DNA of 64,000 nucleotides from NCBI RefSeq assembly GCF_000143685.1, contig NC_014328.1:3038001-3102000 (forward strand). Reading direction: 5' to 3'. Position 1 is the stretch's first letter, and each line of letters opens with the position of its first letter. The position numbers were made by a program, and so were the translations under genes. Shown here piece after piece: positions 25,815-36,060 of the stretch. The notes beneath the pieces were generated by a model. It was not told where the DNA came from and did no database searches. It saw nothing but the letters and a program-made list of their open reading frames with translations. This DNA is from Clostridium ljungdahlii DSM 13528 (GTDB lineage Bacteria > Bacillota > Clostridia > Clostridiales > Clostridiaceae).

Positions 25815-27200
25815 TTAATCTAAAAAAATAAAAGCATTTACTATTATATCAAAATCTTTATCAAAAATAGTTCTTACATCTAATATAACCTCATTATTTG
25901 AAATTCTAATTATTATAGGAGTTTTATTTTCTCTTAATTTTTTTTCTAATTCTTGTGGAGAAAACTTATCACTTTCTACCTTTATAACATATGTATCTAT
26001 TTTTTCTGTAGGCATTGAACCTCCACCTACTATTGAATAATCTTCTTCTAAAGCAAATTTAAAGTTTTTAATTTTGCTTTCAAGTTCCTCTTTAAGCCTT
26101 TGTGCCCTTTTTTTATGATCACTCTTTTGGCTTAGTATCATATGCAATGTAGGTATGTTTTCTACAGCCTCTTTTTCATCTAAATAATACTTAAGTGTTC
26201 CCTCTAATGCAGCAAGTGTCATTTTATCTATTCTCAATGCCCTCGTAAGTTGATTTTTTTTCATTTTATCTATATATACTTTTTTACCTATAACTATTCC
26301 TGCCTGTGGTCCCCCAAGCATCTTATCTCCACTAAAAGTAACTACATCTACACCTTTTTTAATACTTTCCTGAACTGTAGGTTCATGTGTAAATCCATAT
26401 TTTGAAAAATCTATTAATGTACCGCTTCCTATATCTTCTACTACAGGTATTTTACTCTCATACCCTAGCTTAACCAATTCTTCTAAAGATACATCCTCTG
26501 TAAATCCTAGAATTTTAAAATTAGATGTATGTACTTTTAGTAAAACACCAGTATTTTCATTTATATTATTGCCATAATCATATAAATGGGTTCTATTTGT
26601 TGTTCCAACTTCTACAAGCCTTGCTCCACTAAAGCTCATAACATCTGGCACTCTAAAAGAACCTCCTATTTCAACTAACTGCCCTCGAGATACAATTGCT
26701 TCTTTATCCTTACACAAAGTATTCAACACCAGCATAACTGCAGCTGCATTATTATTTACAACCATAGCAGCTTCTGCTCCTGTCACTCTCTTAATGAGTT
26801 CTTCAACGTGGCTATACCTTGAACCCCTTTGTCCTTTCTTCAAATCATATTCCAGGTTATTATAGTTATCAGCCACATTTACAACATTCTCTAAAGCCTT
26901 TTTAGCTAATAGTGATCTCCCTAGATTAGTATGTATAATAACTCCTGCAGCATTTATAACTTTTTTAAATTTTGAACCTTTCTTCTCTTCTAAAAGTTCT
27001 AAAAAGCTTTTTAATATATTCTCTTTTGAATATTCATCTATACTGCCACTTAATATAAGCTCTCTATAGTTATCTATAGCCTCTCTTAATGTCTCAACAA
27101 CAATCGTTCTCATTGTAAATTTTAGTTCATTGTTTACTATATCTTCTTTTAGAAGTTCATCTATCTTTGGTAGATCTCTTAACAGTTGATTCTTTTCCAT
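25815..27200 (-). CDS. selA: L-seryl-tRNA(Sec) selenium transferase SelA
   Basis: 461 residues, normal length. N-terminal helical domain, the [13 protein letters not shown] stretch, and the PLP lysine in [14 protein letters not shown]. Converts Ser-tRNA(Sec) to Sec-tRNA(Sec) with selenophosphate from SelD. SD aaggtgg before ATG. A chemotaxis-receptor remnant fills the gap to selD upstream. Confidence 0.97.
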   Translation of the reverse strand: MEKNQLLRDLPKIDELLKEDIVNNELKFTMRTIVVETLREAIDNYRELILSGSIDEYSKENILKSFLELLEEKKGSKFKKVINAAGVIIHTNLGRSLLAKKALENVVNVADNYNNLEYDLKKGQRGSRYSHVEELIKRVTGAEAAMVVNNNAAAVMLVLNTLCKDKEAIVSRGQLVEIGGSFRVPDVMSFSGARLVEVGTTNRTHLYDYGNNINENTGVLLKVHTSNFKILGFTEDVSLEELVKLGYESKIPVVEDIGSGTLIDFSKYGFTHEPTVQESIKKGVDVVTFSGDKMLGGPQAGIVIGKKVYIDKMKKNQLTRALRIDKMTLAALEGTLKYYLDEKEAVENIPTLHMILSQKSDHKKRAQRLKEELESKIKNFKFALEEDYSIVGGGSMPTEKIDTYVIKVESDKFSPQELEKKLRENKTPIIIRISNNEVILDVRTIFDKDFDIIVNAFIFLD

Positions 27201-27224
27201 TTTATTTCCACCTTCTAAACTATT

Positions 27225-27410
27225 CTAAAATTTTGCATCCTCATTGCATTTATCTGCTACCTCAAGCATAATTTCATAATCGTTATATACACTTTTAGAC
27301 ATTAAGTTCAACAGGCTATTAGAATTAATAGAAAGATTATCCACTTAAGCCATCGCCTTTGAAATTGCATCTTGAATCTTGAGTACCATTTTCTTTGATT
27401 GTTCTGCCTC
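27225..27410 (-). pseudogene. Methyl-accepting chemotaxis protein fragment between selD and selA
   Basis: One minus-strand frame reads EAEQSKKMVLKIQDAISKAM, a stop, then VDNLSINSNSLLNLM and NDYEIMLEVADKCNEDAKF, then another stop. It aligns with the signalling tail of the chemotaxis receptor at 61111 ([10 protein letters not shown]... [14 protein letters not shown]... [17 protein letters not shown]). Both flanking sel genes are intact, so an old insertion or rearrangement joined them around this scrap. Confidence 0.7.
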
Positions 27411-27416
27411 TTAGAC

Positions 27417-28451
27417 TTATTCTACTATTATATAGCCCTCTTCTTGCTTAACTATTACTTCCCCAATAATCGCTGATGGTAATTCCAATTTTGAAAGTTC
27501 CTCTATTATTTTAGGACTTTCCTTTTTTGAACAAGTTATTAAAAGCCCACCCGAGGTTTGAGGATCAAATAATATATCTTTCATCCATTCTGGAGTATCT
27601 CTAAACTCAAATTTACCTTCTATATATTTTCTGTTATTATAAGTTCCTGCTGGTACAAGTCCTATTTCTGCATACTCTTTTGACTCTTTTATATAAGGTA
27701 TTTTATCCTTATATAATTTAAAAGTGACACCTGAAGCTTCGGCCATTTCATATCCATGCCCCATAAGTCCAAAACCCGTTATATCTGTGCAAGCTGAAAT
27801 ATTATAATTTACAATTATTTCACTCGCATATTTATTTAAAGTAGTCATAACTTTTACAGCTTCATCATAAGCTTTCTTTGATGCCATTCCTCCTTTTATG
27901 GCAGTGTTTATTATTCCAGTTCCTAAGGGCTTTGTTATAATAACATCCTCTCCTACTTTCGAACCAAAATTTTTAAGAATTTTATCTGGATGGATTATTC
28001 CCATTACAGATAATCCATATTTGGGTTCATCATCCTCTACCGTATGACCACCAATAACTACTGCTCCTGCTTCAATTACCTTATCTGCTCCCCCTCTTAA
28101 TATTTCCCCTAAAATATCTATAGATAAACAATTTGGAAAACACACTATATTTAAAGCTACTGTCGGTTTTCCACCCATTGCATATACATCACTTATAGAA
28201 TTTGCTGCAGCAATTTGCCCAAAAGTATAAGGATCATCAACTACTGGGGTAAAAAAATCTAATGTTTGTATAACTGCCATTTCATCATTTACCTTATAGA
28301 CAGCCGCATCATCAGAGGTCTCTATTCCCACTATTAAATTTTTATCTTCCATTTTAGGTAACTTACCTAATATTTTTGACAGGGTCTCCGGCCCTATTTT
28401 TGCCGCTCATCCTGAAGTTTTACTTAACTCTGTAAGTCTTTTTTGAGCCAC
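27417..28451 (-). CDS. selD: Selenide, water dikinase SelD, itself a selenoprotein
   Basis: 344 residues when UGA at 28407-28409 is read as Sec15. The start is GTG at 28449-28451 with ggagg seven bases before it, giving [20 protein letters not shown]. The SG(C/U)AAK motif holds the catalytic residue, Cys in many species and Sec here. Later motifs: [33 protein letters not shown], and [13 protein letters not shown]. Makes selenophosphate from selenide and ATP. A small hairpin (aggg / ccct) lies within 25 bases after the UGA, where a bacterial SECIS is expected. Gene callers will wrongly start at the ATG at 28352. Confidence 0.96.
28407..28409 (-). other. Selenocysteine UGA codon of selD
   Basis: In-frame TGA at codon 15, exactly at the conserved catalytic Cys/Sec position of SelD. 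The reading frame is open before and after it. Confidence 0.95.
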
Positions 28452-28627
28452 ATTGACACCTCCTACTAAAATTTCACACTTTATATCCACTTTACTTCTC
28501 TTTTTCACTTATAAATTATTGCCAAAAATTAAAAAATATAACTTTAGAATCAGTCAACAGTAAATGTGGCCTTTTCAACAAGCTACCACTATGAAAATTT
28601 TAAGATGTGAAACCTTTGACATCTTTT

Positions 28628-29782
28628 TTAGACAGATCCTAATATTAAGTTTAGTGCATATAAAGTGTAGTCAATATCTTTTTTGTCGTTAAATGGCCCT
28701 AAACTAAATCTTAAAGTTCCTTCAGCAAGAGTTTTTATAGTTTTATGAGCTAAAGGTGCACAATGTAATCCTGATCTAGCCATTATTCCGTAATCTCTAT
28801 CTAAAATAAATCCTAATTCGGCATTATTAATTTTAGTTGAATTTATAGAAATAGTAGGGGTTCTTAAAGATGCATCTTTAGAACCATAGACTTTAATAGA
28901 AGGTATGTTTAAAAGTCCATCAATAAAATGTTGGCAAAGCTGTTGTTCTTTTTCTTGGATTGATAAAATTCCTGCTTTAGTTATATAATTAATCCCTGCA
29001 AGTAATCCAGCTATACCAGGTGCGTTTAATGTTCCACTTTCAAATTTATCAGGAAGAAAGTCAGGTTGGGTTATACTTTTTGACAGGCTTCCTGTACCAC
29101 CTTCAATAAAAGGTGAAGCTTCTTTATTTAAATCATCATCAATTAAAAAGCCACCTGTCCCTTGAGGACCTAAAAGAGACTTATGTCCTGTAAAAGCTAA
29201 TGCATTGCAGCCTATTTCAGAAAAGTCTACAGGTATAGCGCCAGCACTCTGAGCAGAATCTACTATAAAATAAATACCTTTTTTCTGACAAATTTTGCCT
29301 ACTTCTTTTAAAGGTTGAATGCTGCCTATTATATTAGAAGCATGAGTTAAAACTACTAGCTTAGTGTTAAGCTTAATAGCTTTTTTAAAATCCTCAATAT
29401 TGAGAATTCCACTTTCTGGACATTCAATTATATCTAGATCAATGTGTTTAGTTTCTTTCAGATTAGAAAGTGGTCTTAAAATTGAATTATGCTCCATAGA
29501 TGAAGTAATAATATGCCATCCTTCTTTTATGACACTTTTTAATAATATATTAAGTGATTCAGTTATATTTGACGTAAAAATTACATTTTCAAGTTTGTTA
29601 AAATTAAAAAGCTTCATTAAAGCTTCCCTACAGCTAAATATAATTCTGTCTCCTTCTAAAACATTAGCATATCCACCTCTGCCTGGATTTGCACCTATAT
29701 TTTTCATATAATTAAAAACAGAATAATAAACATCTTCTGGTTTTGGATAACTAGTTGCAGAGTTATCTAAGTAAACTTTCAC
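28628..29782 (-). CDS. Cysteine desulfurase family protein (EF2568-type), likely selenium-linked
   Basis: 384 residues. Starts MKVYLDNSATSYPKPEDVYY. PLP lysine in FTGHKSLLGPQG, catalytic cysteine in RSGLHCAPLAHKT. This subgroup of class V enzymes is often found next to selenium genes. It lies 176 bases upstream of selD on the same strand, so it may supply selenium or sulfur from (seleno)cysteine to SelD. The companion YedF-like protein seen in some genomes is not present here. Confidence 0.85.
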   Translation of the reverse strand: MKVYLDNSATSYPKPEDVYYSVFNYMKNIGANPGRGGYANVLEGDRIIFSCREALMKLFNFNKLENVIFTSNITESLNILLKSVIKEGWHIITSSMEHNSILRPLSNLKETKHIDLDIIECPESGILNIEDFKKAIKLNTKLVVLTHASNIIGSIQPLKEVGKICQKKGIYFIVDSAQSAGAIPVDFSEIGCNALAFTGHKSLLGPQGTGGFLIDDDLNKEASPFIEGGTGSLSKSITQPDFLPDKFESGTLNAPGIAGLLAGINYITKAGILSIQEKEQQLCQHFIDGLLNIPSIKVYGSKDASLRTPTISINSTKINNAELGFILDRDYGIMARSGLHCAPLAHKTIKTLAEGTLRFSLGPFNDKKDIDYTLYALNLILGSV

Positions 29783-29878
29783 ATTTGCACCTCCCTAATT
29801 CATTTAATGGTTTTATGTACGAACAATTACCACATATAAAAGACAATATTATATGTTAACATATAATTCCAATATTTA

Positions 29879-30769
29879 TTAGAACTTATAACACCTCTTA
29901 CATAGATTAAAAAAAGCATTTGCAGCAGGAGTAAGAGTTCTCTTAGAACTAACAATTAAATAAATATATCTTTTAAGAGAAAGGTTTTTTATACAGCTTT
30001 CTTTTATGAATCCTAATGATATATAATCTTTAAATGTGTTTTTTGAAACTATGGATATCCCAAGACCATTTTTTACAAACTTATAAAGTGCATCTAGATT
30101 GTTCACTTCAAAATACACATCTATACTTGAAACATCTATTCCTTGTTTTTTTAGAATGTCTTCAAAGGCTTTACGAGTTGCAGATCCTGGTTCTCTTAAT
30201 ATAAATTTATATTTAAGTAGAAAGTCTATGTCTATGATATCAGGGAAATTAAAATCTGACGGAGATATTACAACTAGATCATCTTCCATGATACTATAAG
30301 TCCTAATCTTTTCATCATTAACAAATTTACCTACAAAGCCTATTTCACAATTAAATTTTATAATATCTTTAATTATTTTATCAGAGCTTTCTTCTACAAC
30401 ATCAAATGAAACATCAGGGTATTGCTGATGAAAATCTTTTATTAAAGAAGGCAATATATTATTACAAGGGGCAGTACTTGCTGATACCCTAAGCTTTCCA
30501 CTAACTGTTCCACTAAACTTTGCAAGATTATAGATAGCTTTATCACGGGAATTTAAAATATCTATAGCATATTTTAGAAATGACTCCCCTGCAGGTGTTA
30601 GAAATACTTCTCTAGATGTTCGGTTAAATAATTGTACCTTTAATTCTTTTTCTAAACTAGCTATATGAGCACTTATAGCAGGTTGTGATAAAAAAATTGA
30701 GTCCGCAGCCTTAGAAAAGCTTTTAAACTTTGCTACATTAATAAATGCTTCTATTTGATTAAACTCCAT
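29879..30769 (-). CDS. LysR-family transcriptional regulator
   Basis: 296 residues: N-terminal winged helix (FNQIEAFINVAKFKSFSKAA, LSQPAISAHIASLEKEL) and a type-2 periplasmic-binding-like effector domain (about 90-290) resembling the CysL/YwfI group. Same strand as and directly upstream of the desulfurase-like gene and the sel operon, so it may control them in response to a sulfur or selenium metabolite. The effector cannot be read from the sequence. Confidence 0.85.
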   Translation of the reverse strand: MEFNQIEAFINVAKFKSFSKAADSIFLSQPAISAHIASLEKELKVQLFNRTSREVFLTPAGESFLKYAIDILNSRDKAIYNLAKFSGTVSGKLRVSASTAPCNNILPSLIKDFHQQYPDVSFDVVEESSDKIIKDIIKFNCEIGFVGKFVNDEKIRTYSIMEDDLVVISPSDFNFPDIIDIDFLLKYKFILREPGSATRKAFEDILKKQGIDVSSIDVYFEVNNLDALYKFVKNGLGISIVSKNTFKDYISLGFIKESCIKNLSLKRYIYLIVSSKRTLTPAANAFFNLCKRCYKF

Positions 30770-30894
30770 TAAAATGTCCTCCTGATTACATGATTATTCA
30801 TCAATTTTTGTTCTTTTACACAAATAGGATTTTATGGTACGCTTCATTAATTCTTGCTGTATAATACTTTAAGCAAATGTTTTTTAGTTATTCA

Positions 30895-31485
30895 TTAAAA
30901 GGAAGATTTAATATCAATAATCCATTCTTTTTTAAGCTCCCATAAGCCTGCTTGTAAATTTTTTTCCTTCATAGCTCCAGACTTTATTAGCTGATGATAT
31001 TTAAATAAATTATCCCAGCTTTTTTTTACTTTTGATTTTAAATTTGGATAAAAAGGCTTGGTAACTATGTCTGACTCAATTGAAATATTAAACTTTGCTA
31101 ACATATCCTTGTGAATTCTTTCATCCTTTTCATCAGCAGCTAAATATTTTAGATTTAAAATCTTATTCCAATCTTCAGCTCTAAAAAAAACACATTCTTC
31201 TACCGGCACTTCCAAAGAAAGCAGGTAATTGCCTGGATACGATCCAGCATAATCTATTTTATTATGTGTCCAAAATGGATACTCAGCATGTTCAGGCTTT
31301 TTTACAATATTTTGTGCTTTATTTATATACCAATTATATGCCTCTAAAAATATTCTTGAAATCTCCTGATACTTTTTTACAATGAATTCTCTTTTTACAT
31401 AGCATACCTTATTTTCCATTAACGCTTTAATAACCTCTGGACTTTGGGAAGTATATAGTATTACCTTATTACTTTTTGAACCCAT
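30895..31485 (-). CDS. DUF3841 protein (paralogue 2)
   Basis: 196 residues from the ATG at 31485 (gggagg upstream). A DUF3841 protein: NKVILYTSQSPEVIKAL, then VCYVKREFIVKKYQEISRIF, YPFWTHN, YPNLKSKVKKSWDNLF, and QAGLWELKKEWI. Function unknown; no catalytic motif evident. Its start lies inside the preceding paralogue, a 25-base overlap, so the pair is translationally coupled. The two proteins share the same block order and about a third of residues, a tandem duplication. Confidence 0.75.
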   Translation of the reverse strand: MGSKSNKVILYTSQSPEVIKALMENKVCYVKREFIVKKYQEISRIFLEAYNWYINKAQNIVKKPEHAEYPFWTHNKIDYAGSYPGNYLLSLEVPVEECVFFRAEDWNKILNLKYLAADEKDERIHKDMLAKFNISIESDIVTKPFYPNLKSKVKKSWDNLFKYHQLIKSGAMKEKNLQAGLWELKKEWIIDIKSSF

Positions 31486-32021
31486 TCCTTTTTCACCTCC
31501 CAAATTGTACCCTGCTTTAAATTTGACAATGAATAAGAATTGTCAAATAATCTACTCCAACTTTTAATTATTTCACTTTTAAGATGAGGGTAAAAACCGC
31601 TTATATATGCATTTGAACAATTTGATATTCCATAATTATTAAGTTTTTTATCGTATTCTTCTTCATCTTCCTTACTTAATGGAACATACCATAAATTCAC
31701 TACTCTACCCCATTTTTCTGTATCCGTCACAATGACCAAATCCTTATCTACTAAAAGCTCTAATATAACAGTACCAGGGGTTCGTTGAAGCATAAAATCA
31801 GGAGTTATTGAAACCCATATAGGATATTTTACGTCGTTAGGTATTGGAACTATTTCACTTGCTTTCATAGTGTACCAAGAATACACTTCAAAATAATATT
31901 TTGCACAGTTTTCCAGTTTGTTTTCTATATATTCTCTTTTTACAATATATCTTTGTTCCTTTTCCAAAACATCAAGAATATTCTTATCCTGCCTAGTCCA
32001 TATTCTTATTTTTTCTTTCAT
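31461..32021 (-). CDS. DUF3841 protein (paralogue 1)
   Basis: 186 residues from the ATG at 32021 (aagg seven to eight bases before it). Same family blocks: KIRIWTRQDKNILDVLEK, YIVKREYIENKLENCAKYYF, YPIWVS, YPHLKSEIIKSWSRLF, and QGTIWEVKKEWV. Soluble, no signal peptide. Sits between the reductase operon and the LysR/sel region but has no known link to either. Confidence 0.75.
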   Translation of the reverse strand: MKEKIRIWTRQDKNILDVLEKEQRYIVKREYIENKLENCAKYYFEVYSWYTMKASEIVPIPNDVKYPIWVSITPDFMLQRTPGTVILELLVDKDLVIVTDTEKWGRVVNLWYVPLSKEDEEEYDKKLNNYGISNCSNAYISGFYPHLKSEIIKSWSRLFDNSYSLSNLKQGTIWEVKKEWVQKVIR

Positions 32022-32196
32022 AAAAATCACCTTATTCTTAATTTATATATAAAGAACTTTTCTATAAACCTGCTAGACTTTCTTACTGAAACTATGACAA
32101 CATGAATTATCTCAATACATAGATAATCCCAACAGACACTTAACTTATGTAAAGAAATATATTAACATTCTAAAAGACATATTTAAATACCTTTGA

Positions 32197-32305
32197 CATA
32201 AGCCTCAGCTCAGTATTTTATAAAGTCTTAGTATCTTTGATATGTTTCATGTATGAGTTTACCAATAATTCTTAGACTTTTAAGATACTGAGCTTTAGAC
32301 TTATG
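32197..32305 (-). repeat. Long imperfect hairpin downstream of the grd operon
   Basis: Two 35-base arms (32197-32231 and 32271-32305) are complementary at roughly 30 positions with one-base gaps, around a 39-base loop. It lies 39 bases after the grdD stop. Without a clear T-run it may protect the 3' end of the grd message, or be a MITE-like relic. Confidence 0.65.
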
Positions 32306-32343
32306 AAAAGTATTTATTCTATCCACCGTGTTTGTGTATAATA

Positions 32344-33498
32344 CTATTTAAATCCATTCTTTACAAGTACATTAATAGCGTTTTCGCTTTCATCTTCACT
32401 TACCAAAACTATTGGTCCAGTGCAGCCCATTCCACTCTCAGAATATATTCCTTCCTTCCAAAGTGACTTACAAGCATCTTCAAGCTCAAGAATATCAATT
32501 CCAGGTATCCCATAAGTTACTACTTTTTTAGGTGGAATCTTAACTTCTTCTACTGCAGCTGCAGGCTTTTCCTTTTCAAGGATTTTTCCTATTATTTCTT
32601 TTAAACCTGCTTTATTGGCATTTTTATATTCAATATCAGCAAGCTGCAATAAATTATTTTTTGCAGAAAGTGCACAATATTTTAATGCTTCACAAATTAA
32701 TGGAGCTCCTGATGCTCTAGATACTATATTAATTATCTTATCATAGCCTTCTCCTACTCCTGGACCATATCCATATCCAGTAGTTTCATAATTTCCTCCT
32801 GTTGTAAATGATGCAAATATCTTTACAAGCAAGTTACCTGTTAAGGAGTCACAAATCATAACATCAGGTGTTCCTGCCAGCAGGTCATTTCCTCTCATGA
32901 CTGAACCTCCATCAGCTCTTAAAGATTCACTAAAAGAAAACTTATATCCTCTGCTTTGCAGTTCTTTAAGTGCTCTCTCAACTCCTCTAGCTCCATCTAC
33001 ATTTAATATGCCAATCTTAGGATCTTTTATTCCGCAAGCTTTTGCAACGGCTATTCCATTTATAGTATTTTTAATCATTCCTTCAACTCTATGGGTAGCT
33101 GTTGTTCCTGTAGTTGTAGCAATTATCATTTCTTTTCCTAACCCTGGAGTAATAACTTTTCCAACTGTTGAAACTCCTATAGGAAAATCAAAATGCTGAG
33201 TGACACATCCGTCTATTACTTTATTATCTAACAACTCTACCATTTTTTTATGGCCTTCTTCAGCATCACTAACCTCAACTATTTCAAAGTCTCCTTCAAC
33301 TTTAGGTCCTATTAAAACTATATCAAAATCACCATATTTGCTCTTGGCAAGTGCTGCAGCTTTAATCATCTCGTCCACACCATGTTCTGAACCAAAAGTG
33401 GTTAATCCAATTTTAACTCTTTTTCCGAAGCTTCCACTTATTATTCCATCAGCTATTTCATTAAATACTTCTGAAATTACTTTTTTAGTTTGCTCCAC
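32344..33498 (-). CDS. grdD: Glycine/sarcosine/betaine reductase component C, subunit alpha
   Basis: 384 residues, related to phosphate-acyltransferase/PlsX-like proteins (KVIDGCVTQHFDFPIGVSTVG, TTGGNYETTGYGYGPG). With GrdC it releases the acetyl group from the Se-carboxymethyl/acetyl-GrdA intermediate as acetyl phosphate. The C-terminal KVVTYGIPGIDILELEDACKSL part with GMGCTGP is typical of GrdD. Last gene of the operon; component C is shared by all substrate-specific versions. Confidence 0.93.
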   Translation of the reverse strand: MEQTKKVISEVFNEIADGIISGSFGKRVKIGLTTFGSEHGVDEMIKAAALAKSKYGDFDIVLIGPKVEGDFEIVEVSDAEEGHKKMVELLDNKVIDGCVTQHFDFPIGVSTVGKVITPGLGKEMIIATTTGTTATHRVEGMIKNTINGIAVAKACGIKDPKIGILNVDGARGVERALKELQSRGYKFSFSESLRADGGSVMRGNDLLAGTPDVMICDSLTGNLLVKIFASFTTGGNYETTGYGYGPGVGEGYDKIINIVSRASGAPLICEALKYCALSAKNNLLQLADIEYKNANKAGLKEIIGKILEKEKPAAAVEEVKIPPKKVVTYGIPGIDILELEDACKSLWKEGIYSESGMGCTGPIVLVSEDESENAINVLVKNGFK

Positions 33499-33586
33499 GC
33501 TGCTCCCTCCTTTTTGTTAGTATTCATTTTTCAATTTGCAATGTTTAACTAGAAATTTTCTTTTCTATGTCAAAACTGACTACTTG

Positions 33587-35122
33587 TTATTCTTCCATCA
33601 TTTGAGCAGCAAATTTCTTAAATTCTTCAGCTATCATGCTCTTAATTTCTTCTTTTGAAACCGTATTAGTATCATCTACAATACCAGAATTCTTTTCTAC
33701 TAATATTGATATTCCATCAAACAAGTTAGTCATTCTTCCTAAGAACAAGCTTCCTTTTCCTATTAACATAAAGTTATTTAATTTTCCTGACATTATATGT
33801 TCAATACCATGACCAACTATAGGAACTCCTGATGGTATGTGCCCTTGTGTTGGCGCATATCCTGGATATCCATGTTGTTTTACAAAGTTTGGCAGTTCTT
33901 TTCTATCTAGCTGCCCATTTTTTACTGCAAGAGCTCCTATCATCTTGTAATTTTGAGTTGGAACATCTCCTGCCCCTGCAGGTTCAGTTAAGTCTGGAGT
34001 CTGCAGTTCCGGCGCAAATTTATCAACATCAGTAATCTTTAATCCATTTTCAGTTAATGGATCTAAAACTAATGCTTCCAATACTGCCTGTGGTGCAGCA
34101 CCATGAGATATACTATGTCTTCCTATAACATCTGTTCTTATTACAGGACTTACACCATCATTTTCTGATATCAGTATTGCAAATCCTCCTAAGCAATCTT
34201 CTAAAACAGGCAATCCCTTTTTAACATGATCTCTACCATTCATTCCAAGCTTAGCAGTGGAACCACCAGCAAACACAATGACATTCTTATAAACTCCTGC
34301 TTTAACTAATGCAGCTGCATTAACTATTGAATGTGAAGGGCCAGCACAAAAACCCCTCATGTCTATACCAGTAGCACCTTTGATTCCTGCAATTTCACCA
34401 CAAGCTTTGGCTATATTTCCACCGCCTCTTTGATTCATGTCTCCAATAGCTTCTTCTGAACATTCAATCATATATTCTACTTCATTTACATCTATTCCTG
34501 AATTTTCAACTAAATGCATTAGAGCAAGAACTCCTGATGCTTTAACTGATAAATTTTCAACAATTATATGTGAAGTTAAATTTTTATCAAATTCATGTGC
34601 TCTTTTTACGCATCCTACAAGTTTATCATTTAAATATAAACCTTCAGCTACATGATCTTCTACCAATTTCTCTATATCAGCTAGACAAACACCTTCCTTT
34701 AATTCATCTGCTTTCTTACTTAAAATTGGACGTGCCTTAAACTTTTCTCTAACTGTTTCAGTAAAATTCTTTTCTAATAAGACAAGATCAAATACATCAC
34801 TTACCTTAATTAGTCCATAGAATTCATCTTCAGGCATTATTTCTCCAAACTTACCAAACCTTGATGCACCATCAATTTTTTCATCATACCAAGGTCTTTT
34901 TCTTTCACTTAATTCTTCTGGAGTCATGTTTCCTATATAAGTTTGATTTGGTGCATAACCAACTACATCCTCAAATGATCTTAAGTGATTCGGCATTTCT
35001 TTTAAATACTCTGACTCTGGATTCGTTTCTCTTTCTAATGTTTGAGTAGTACCATTATGTATTGTCATATCCGGTGCATTTACTAATACATAGGCAGCAT
35101 TTTTGATTACTGGAAAACTCAT
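33587..35122 (-). CDS. grdC: Glycine/sarcosine/betaine reductase component C, subunit beta
   Basis: 511 residues, normal length, related to ketoacyl-ACP synthase III (MRGFCAGPSHSIVNAAALV with the active Cys). Begins SFPVIKNAAYVLVNAPDMTIHNG, a well-conserved GrdC start. Accepts the two-carbon unit from GrdA and with GrdD forms acetyl phosphate, which yields ATP. SD ggaggg before ATG. Confidence 0.95.
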   Translation of the reverse strand: MSFPVIKNAAYVLVNAPDMTIHNGTTQTLERETNPESEYLKEMPNHLRSFEDVVGYAPNQTYIGNMTPEELSERKRPWYDEKIDGASRFGKFGEIMPEDEFYGLIKVSDVFDLVLLEKNFTETVREKFKARPILSKKADELKEGVCLADIEKLVEDHVAEGLYLNDKLVGCVKRAHEFDKNLTSHIIVENLSVKASGVLALMHLVENSGIDVNEVEYMIECSEEAIGDMNQRGGGNIAKACGEIAGIKGATGIDMRGFCAGPSHSIVNAAALVKAGVYKNVIVFAGGSTAKLGMNGRDHVKKGLPVLEDCLGGFAILISENDGVSPVIRTDVIGRHSISHGAAPQAVLEALVLDPLTENGLKITDVDKFAPELQTPDLTEPAGAGDVPTQNYKMIGALAVKNGQLDRKELPNFVKQHGYPGYAPTQGHIPSGVPIVGHGIEHIMSGKLNNFMLIGKGSLFLGRMTNLFDGISILVEKNSGIVDDTNTVSKEEIKSMIAEEFKKFAAQMMEE

Positions 35123-35224
35123 TAAAAACCCTCCTTAATAATTTCAATTAATATATGCTGGAAAATAGCATACATTTCTGCATGCCATTTTCTAATTTTT
35201 TCTAATTATTAAATGTTATATGGA

Positions 35225-35701
35225 CTATTTGTTATATTTTGAATAACTGTCTCTAACAGTTTTTACCTCACTAATAATTTCATCCACATCAAGAACCATT
35301 TCCATCATTCCACATTGTTCATCATAAACAGCTGGATCGAATTCTGCTTTAACTTCAGGTTCTACTGCATGATATACACCAAGTCCTAATGCTATTCCAG
35401 CAAGAGGTCCTGCAAATGTTGGATCTCCAGCACATACTGTTTCTGCTGAAAGTCCTGATGCTTCTGCTTCTGCTCCTCCTAAAATTACAATTACATTTTC
35501 TGCGCCATATTTTTCAGTTAAATCTTTTACTCTTTGTTGGATCTCCAGATCCATAGCTCCAGCGGCTGTTCAAACAAAGCATTCTGTTGAAACAAATATT
35601 GCTTCTCCTTTAGCACTTTTAACACATTCTTCTATAGCTGGACCTGGAATTCCATCTCTATCTCCTATTGCAATTACTTTTTTTCCTTCTAATAAACTCA
35701 T
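35225..35701 (-). CDS. grdA: Selenoprotein A of glycine/sarcosine/betaine reductase
   Basis: 158 residues with the UGA at 35570-35572 read as Sec44. The translation runs [20 protein letters not shown], then [16 protein letters not shown], the GrdA redox motif CxxU. SD aggagg at 35705-35712. GrdA carries the carboxymethyl group as a selenoether between the substrate-specific component B and component C. Standard gene prediction splits it and reports only the part from the ATG at 35554. Confidence 0.98.
35570..35572 (-). other. Selenocysteine UGA codon of grdA
   Basis: In-frame TGA at codon 44 within [12 protein letters not shown]. Both flanks match GrdA perfectly in the same frame, so it cannot be a genuine stop. 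Confidence 0.97.
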
Positions 35702-35722
35702 ATCTTTTCCTCCTTAATTATG

Positions 35723-36046
35723 TTAAATATTTATATGCTTTTTAATCATTGCCTCAATATTTTCTTTATTAGCATCGTCCTTTACAACTTCTTCAATCTT
35801 TTCTCCATCTTTATAAAGAACAATTGTTGGAAGGCCGAGTACTCTCTGAGAAATAGCTAATCTTCTAGCTTTTGTAGTATTTAGTTTACAAAACTTTACC
35901 TGATTACCATACTGCTTTGATAGTTCCTCCACATCAGGCATCAATGCTTGACAAGGTACACAACCGTCTCCAAAATAATCTACAAGTACATAACCCTTAG
36001 TTTCCAAGACTTCATCCTTAAATGTATTTTTATCCAAAATTACCAT
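35723..36046 (-). CDS. trxA: Thioredoxin with GCVPC active site (reductase-linked)
   Basis: 107 residues with the thioredoxin fold. The active site is DGCVPCQAL instead of the usual WCGPC; this variant is known from thioredoxins of Stickland reductase operons. [13 protein letters not shown] is the cis-Pro loop. It re-reduces the oxidised GrdA selenenyl-sulfide with electrons from the adjacent thioredoxin reductase. SD present; 21 bases upstream of grdA. Confidence 0.93.
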   Translation of the reverse strand: MVILDKNTFKDEVLETKGYVLVDYFGDGCVPCQALMPDVEELSKQYGNQVKFCKLNTTKARRLAISQRVLGLPTIVLYKDGEKIEEVVKDDANKENIEAMIKKHINI

Positions 36047-36060
36047 TTTAACTCCACCTT

